The notes beneath the pieces are model-generated. The model was not told the origin of the DNA and did not search any database. It saw nothing but the letters and a program-made list of their open reading frames with translations. Position numbers and translations under genes: made by a program. A DNA stretch of 43,357 nucleotides, taken from Oscillospiraceae bacterium (GTDB lineage: Bacteria > Bacillota > Clostridia > Oscillospirales > Acutalibacteraceae). Positions 42,001 through 43,357 of this stretch are shown one piece after another (positions within the stretch are counted from its first letter, which is position 1; each line of letters starts with the position of its first letter). The stretch lies in NCBI GenBank assembly GCA_031271865.1, contig JAISUW010000015.1:1-43357 (forward strand). The letters run 5' to 3'.

Positions 42001-43006
42001 GCATATCCGCCCCGTCACAATCGCCATCGTCGGCACCAATTGGATTAGCGGAGAGATGGCGGAGGCTTTCCGTCTCGCCGGGGAAAGAAACGCGCCGTAC
42101 CAAGTAACGGCGATTGTATCCCGCTCGCAGGAGAAAGGCCGCGCCTTCGCCGAGAGCATCGGCTGCCCGGATGCGCTGATATATCCTACCGCAGAGGCTC
42201 TTGCTGCGCAGACGAACCGACCGGAAGCAGCTTACATCGCCACCCCAAATTCCCTCCACGTCCCGCAGACGAAAGCATTGCTCGCCGCCGGGTTCCATGT
42301 CCTCTGCGAAAAGCCGATGGTGCTCTCCCCACAGGAATGGGAGGAAGTGCATTCCCTCGCAGCGGCAGAAAACCGTATCCTCATGGAAGCGATAATGTAC
42401 CTGCACACCCCGGAGCGGCAGGTTATTCGGCAAGCCCTGGATACCATAGCTCCGCTCCAATCCGCCACACTCGAGTTCCTGCAGTACTCCTCGCGGATAG
42501 AGGCTTTCTATAAGGGCAGCATCGCCTCCGTCTTTGACCCCGCCTACGGCGGCGGTGCCCGCAATGACCTTGGGATATATTGCGTCTATCCCGCTGCGGA
42601 TTGGTTGGGGGAACCGCTGCCGGATACCGTCCGCGCCCGCGATACGCTCCTCCCGAACGGTGCCGACGGTGCCGGGGAAGTGCAGATGTCCTTTACAGCC
42701 TGCCCGGAGGTCAAGCTCTGCTGGAGCAAGACCCGGCAGTCCGATGCGCCGTCCGTACTCCGAGGCAGCAACGGCGAACTGCGTATCGGGCATATCTCTC
42801 AAGTGCAGGAGGTGTACCTCACGGCAAAGGCGCAAACAGGCCGCTTGGATACCCCGCGCAGCAAAGCAGCCGTCATGGCGGAGGAGGCCGTTGCTTTCCA
42901 TCGGTATGTTGCAGGCGGGGAAGTGCTTGTATCCTATGCACAAGCGTCAGCTCTCTCCCGAAAAGCGCATCAGTTGATGCAGCGCATCCGAGAGAAAGCG
43001 CTTTAA
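41990..43006 (+). CDS. Gfo/Idh/MocA-family oxidoreductase
   Basis: A 338-residue NAD(P)-dependent oxidoreductase. The Rossmann motif is IAIVGTNWISGEMAEAF; AAYIATPNSLHVPQT and AGFHVLCEKPMVL (active-site Lys in EKP) follow. Members oxidise or reduce sugar carbons. I use the GTG at 41990, about 10 bases after AGGGAGA; it overlaps the upstream gene by 11 bp. The expected N-terminal GxGxxG reads GTNWIS, so cofactor binding may be altered. Terminators follow. Confidence 0.85.
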   Translation: MSNEHIRPVTIAIVGTNWISGEMAEAFRLAGERNAPYQVTAIVSRSQEKGRAFAESIGCPDALIYPTAEALAAQTNRPEAAYIATPNSLHVPQTKALLAAGFHVLCEKPMVLSPQEWEEVHSLAAAENRILMEAIMYLHTPERQVIRQALDTIAPLQSATLEFLQYSSRIEAFYKGSIASVFDPAYGGGARNDLGIYCVYPAADWLGEPLPDTVRARDTLLPNGADGAGEVQMSFTACPEVKLCWSKTRQSDAPSVLRGSNGELRIGHISQVQEVYLTAKAQTGRLDTPRSKAAVMAEEAVAFHRYVAGGEVLVSYAQASALSRKAHQLMQRIREKAL

Positions 43007-43009
43007 GCT

Positions 43010-43041
43010 GAGCCGGGACGGCTCGCACTCCGGCTCTCTTT
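43010..43041 (+). terminator. Intrinsic terminator after Gfo/Idh gene
   Basis: GAGCCGG (43010-43016) pairs with CCGGCTC (43030-43036), followed by TCTTTAAA. Confidence 0.65.
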
Positions 43042-43064
43042 AAACTGTCAATTATTAACGGAGG

Positions 43065-43091
43065 AAGCCTGCCGCTGACGGCAGGCTTTTT
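43065..43091 (+). terminator. Strong intrinsic terminator
   Basis: AAGCCTGCCG, loop CTGA, CGGCAGGCTT, then TTT: a 10-bp stem with a T tract. It precedes element E. Confidence 0.85.
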
Positions 43092-43108
43092 GCGTGGTGG
43101 GCGAAGCC

Positions 43109-43298
43109 TTTATGATTATGTATTTCGCTCAGCATGTTGATTTCCAATGGTATAAGCGATACAGGGTTTTCGATTCCGGAATTCAGGGACTGAATTCGGT
43201 TTCAGTCCCCGGAATATGCGCAGAAAGAATATAGAATACCGTTGAATCCGTTGTATATCATCATTCCGGAATTGCTGAACAAACTACATAATCATAAA
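43109..43298 (+). mobile_element. MITE-like palindromic element, copy E
   Basis: Ends TTTATGATTATGTATTTCGC...TCAGCA (43109 on) and TGCTGAACAAACTACATAATCATAAA (43273-43298). The centre is a perfect 9-bp stem GGGACTGAA (43186-43194) with TTCAGTCCC (43201-43209), an unrelated sequence to the other copies. The remaining 59 bases of the window show nothing. Confidence 0.8.
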
Positions 43299-43357
43299 AT
43301 GCAGGCCCCTGAACCCTACCTATGCCCATTCCCGCATACCCATAGCGGGCGATGCTC

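Overview
The window looks like a chromosomal segment of a GC-rich member of the Bacillota, probably an uncultured gut Clostridia-type lineage. This is inferred from the gene order SRP RNA-dnaX-ybaB-recR followed by dnaN-yaaA(S4)-recF, the near-consensus sigma-A promoters with 17-bp spacers, purine-rich ribosome binding sites, a KimA-type permease, an RnfC protein and two bacterial collagen-like proteins. No species call is possible from sequence alone.

Layout. 1-2166: 3' part of a large collagen-like surface protein. 2256-4818: a HAD phosphatase and a predicted membrane-anchored protein, divergently transcribed. 4819-12033 (minus): a tight operon of GH38 alpha-mannosidase, GH27 alpha-galactosidase, a zinc-ribbon protein, a class II Fic protein, a GDPD phosphodiesterase, a MazG-like protein and an Orn/Lys/Arg-decarboxylase-family protein. 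12307-16579: a DUF6291-like protein, an acyl carrier protein, an unknown protein, an orphan RnfC and a phosphonatase-like HAD. 16797-20306: an alpha/beta hydrolase, a GPH sugar symporter and a second collagen-like protein. 20779-28182: prfB, SRP RNA and the replication/recombination genes, with a DnaA-box-like cluster between recR and dnaN that is a good candidate for part of oriC. 28183-32478: palindromic MITE-like elements, an IS1595-derived gene whose catalytic residues look degenerate, hemW, a lipoprotein, a 74-aa cysteine protein and a locally duplicated segment. 32479-35294 (minus): ribF and a KimA-like permease. 35667-43006 (plus): DUF1292 protein, a possible structured RNA, unknown and MraZ-like proteins, a membrane protein, aldose epimerase, two tandem GT-D (DUF1792) glycosyltransferases and a Gfo/Idh/MocA oxidoreductase.

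How the genes work together. The minus-strand operon combines cytoplasmic glycosidases (no signal peptides) that could process imported mannosides and galactosides; a GPH-type symporter lies a few kilobases away. The central block handles DNA replication and repair (clamp loader, clamp, RecF, RecR). The right-hand cluster suggests sugar activation and glycosyl transfer; glycosylation of the collagen-like proteins is only a conjecture.

The most unusual material is a family of five roughly 190-bp elements (28233, 28469, 31688, 32142, 43109). They share terminal inverted repeats and a central hairpin, and the hairpin sequence changes between copies while pairing is mostly kept. One pair lies directly upstream of the intact but apparently catalytically degenerate IS1595-type gene, suggesting a possible domesticated transposase/repeat pair similar in concept to RAYT/REP.
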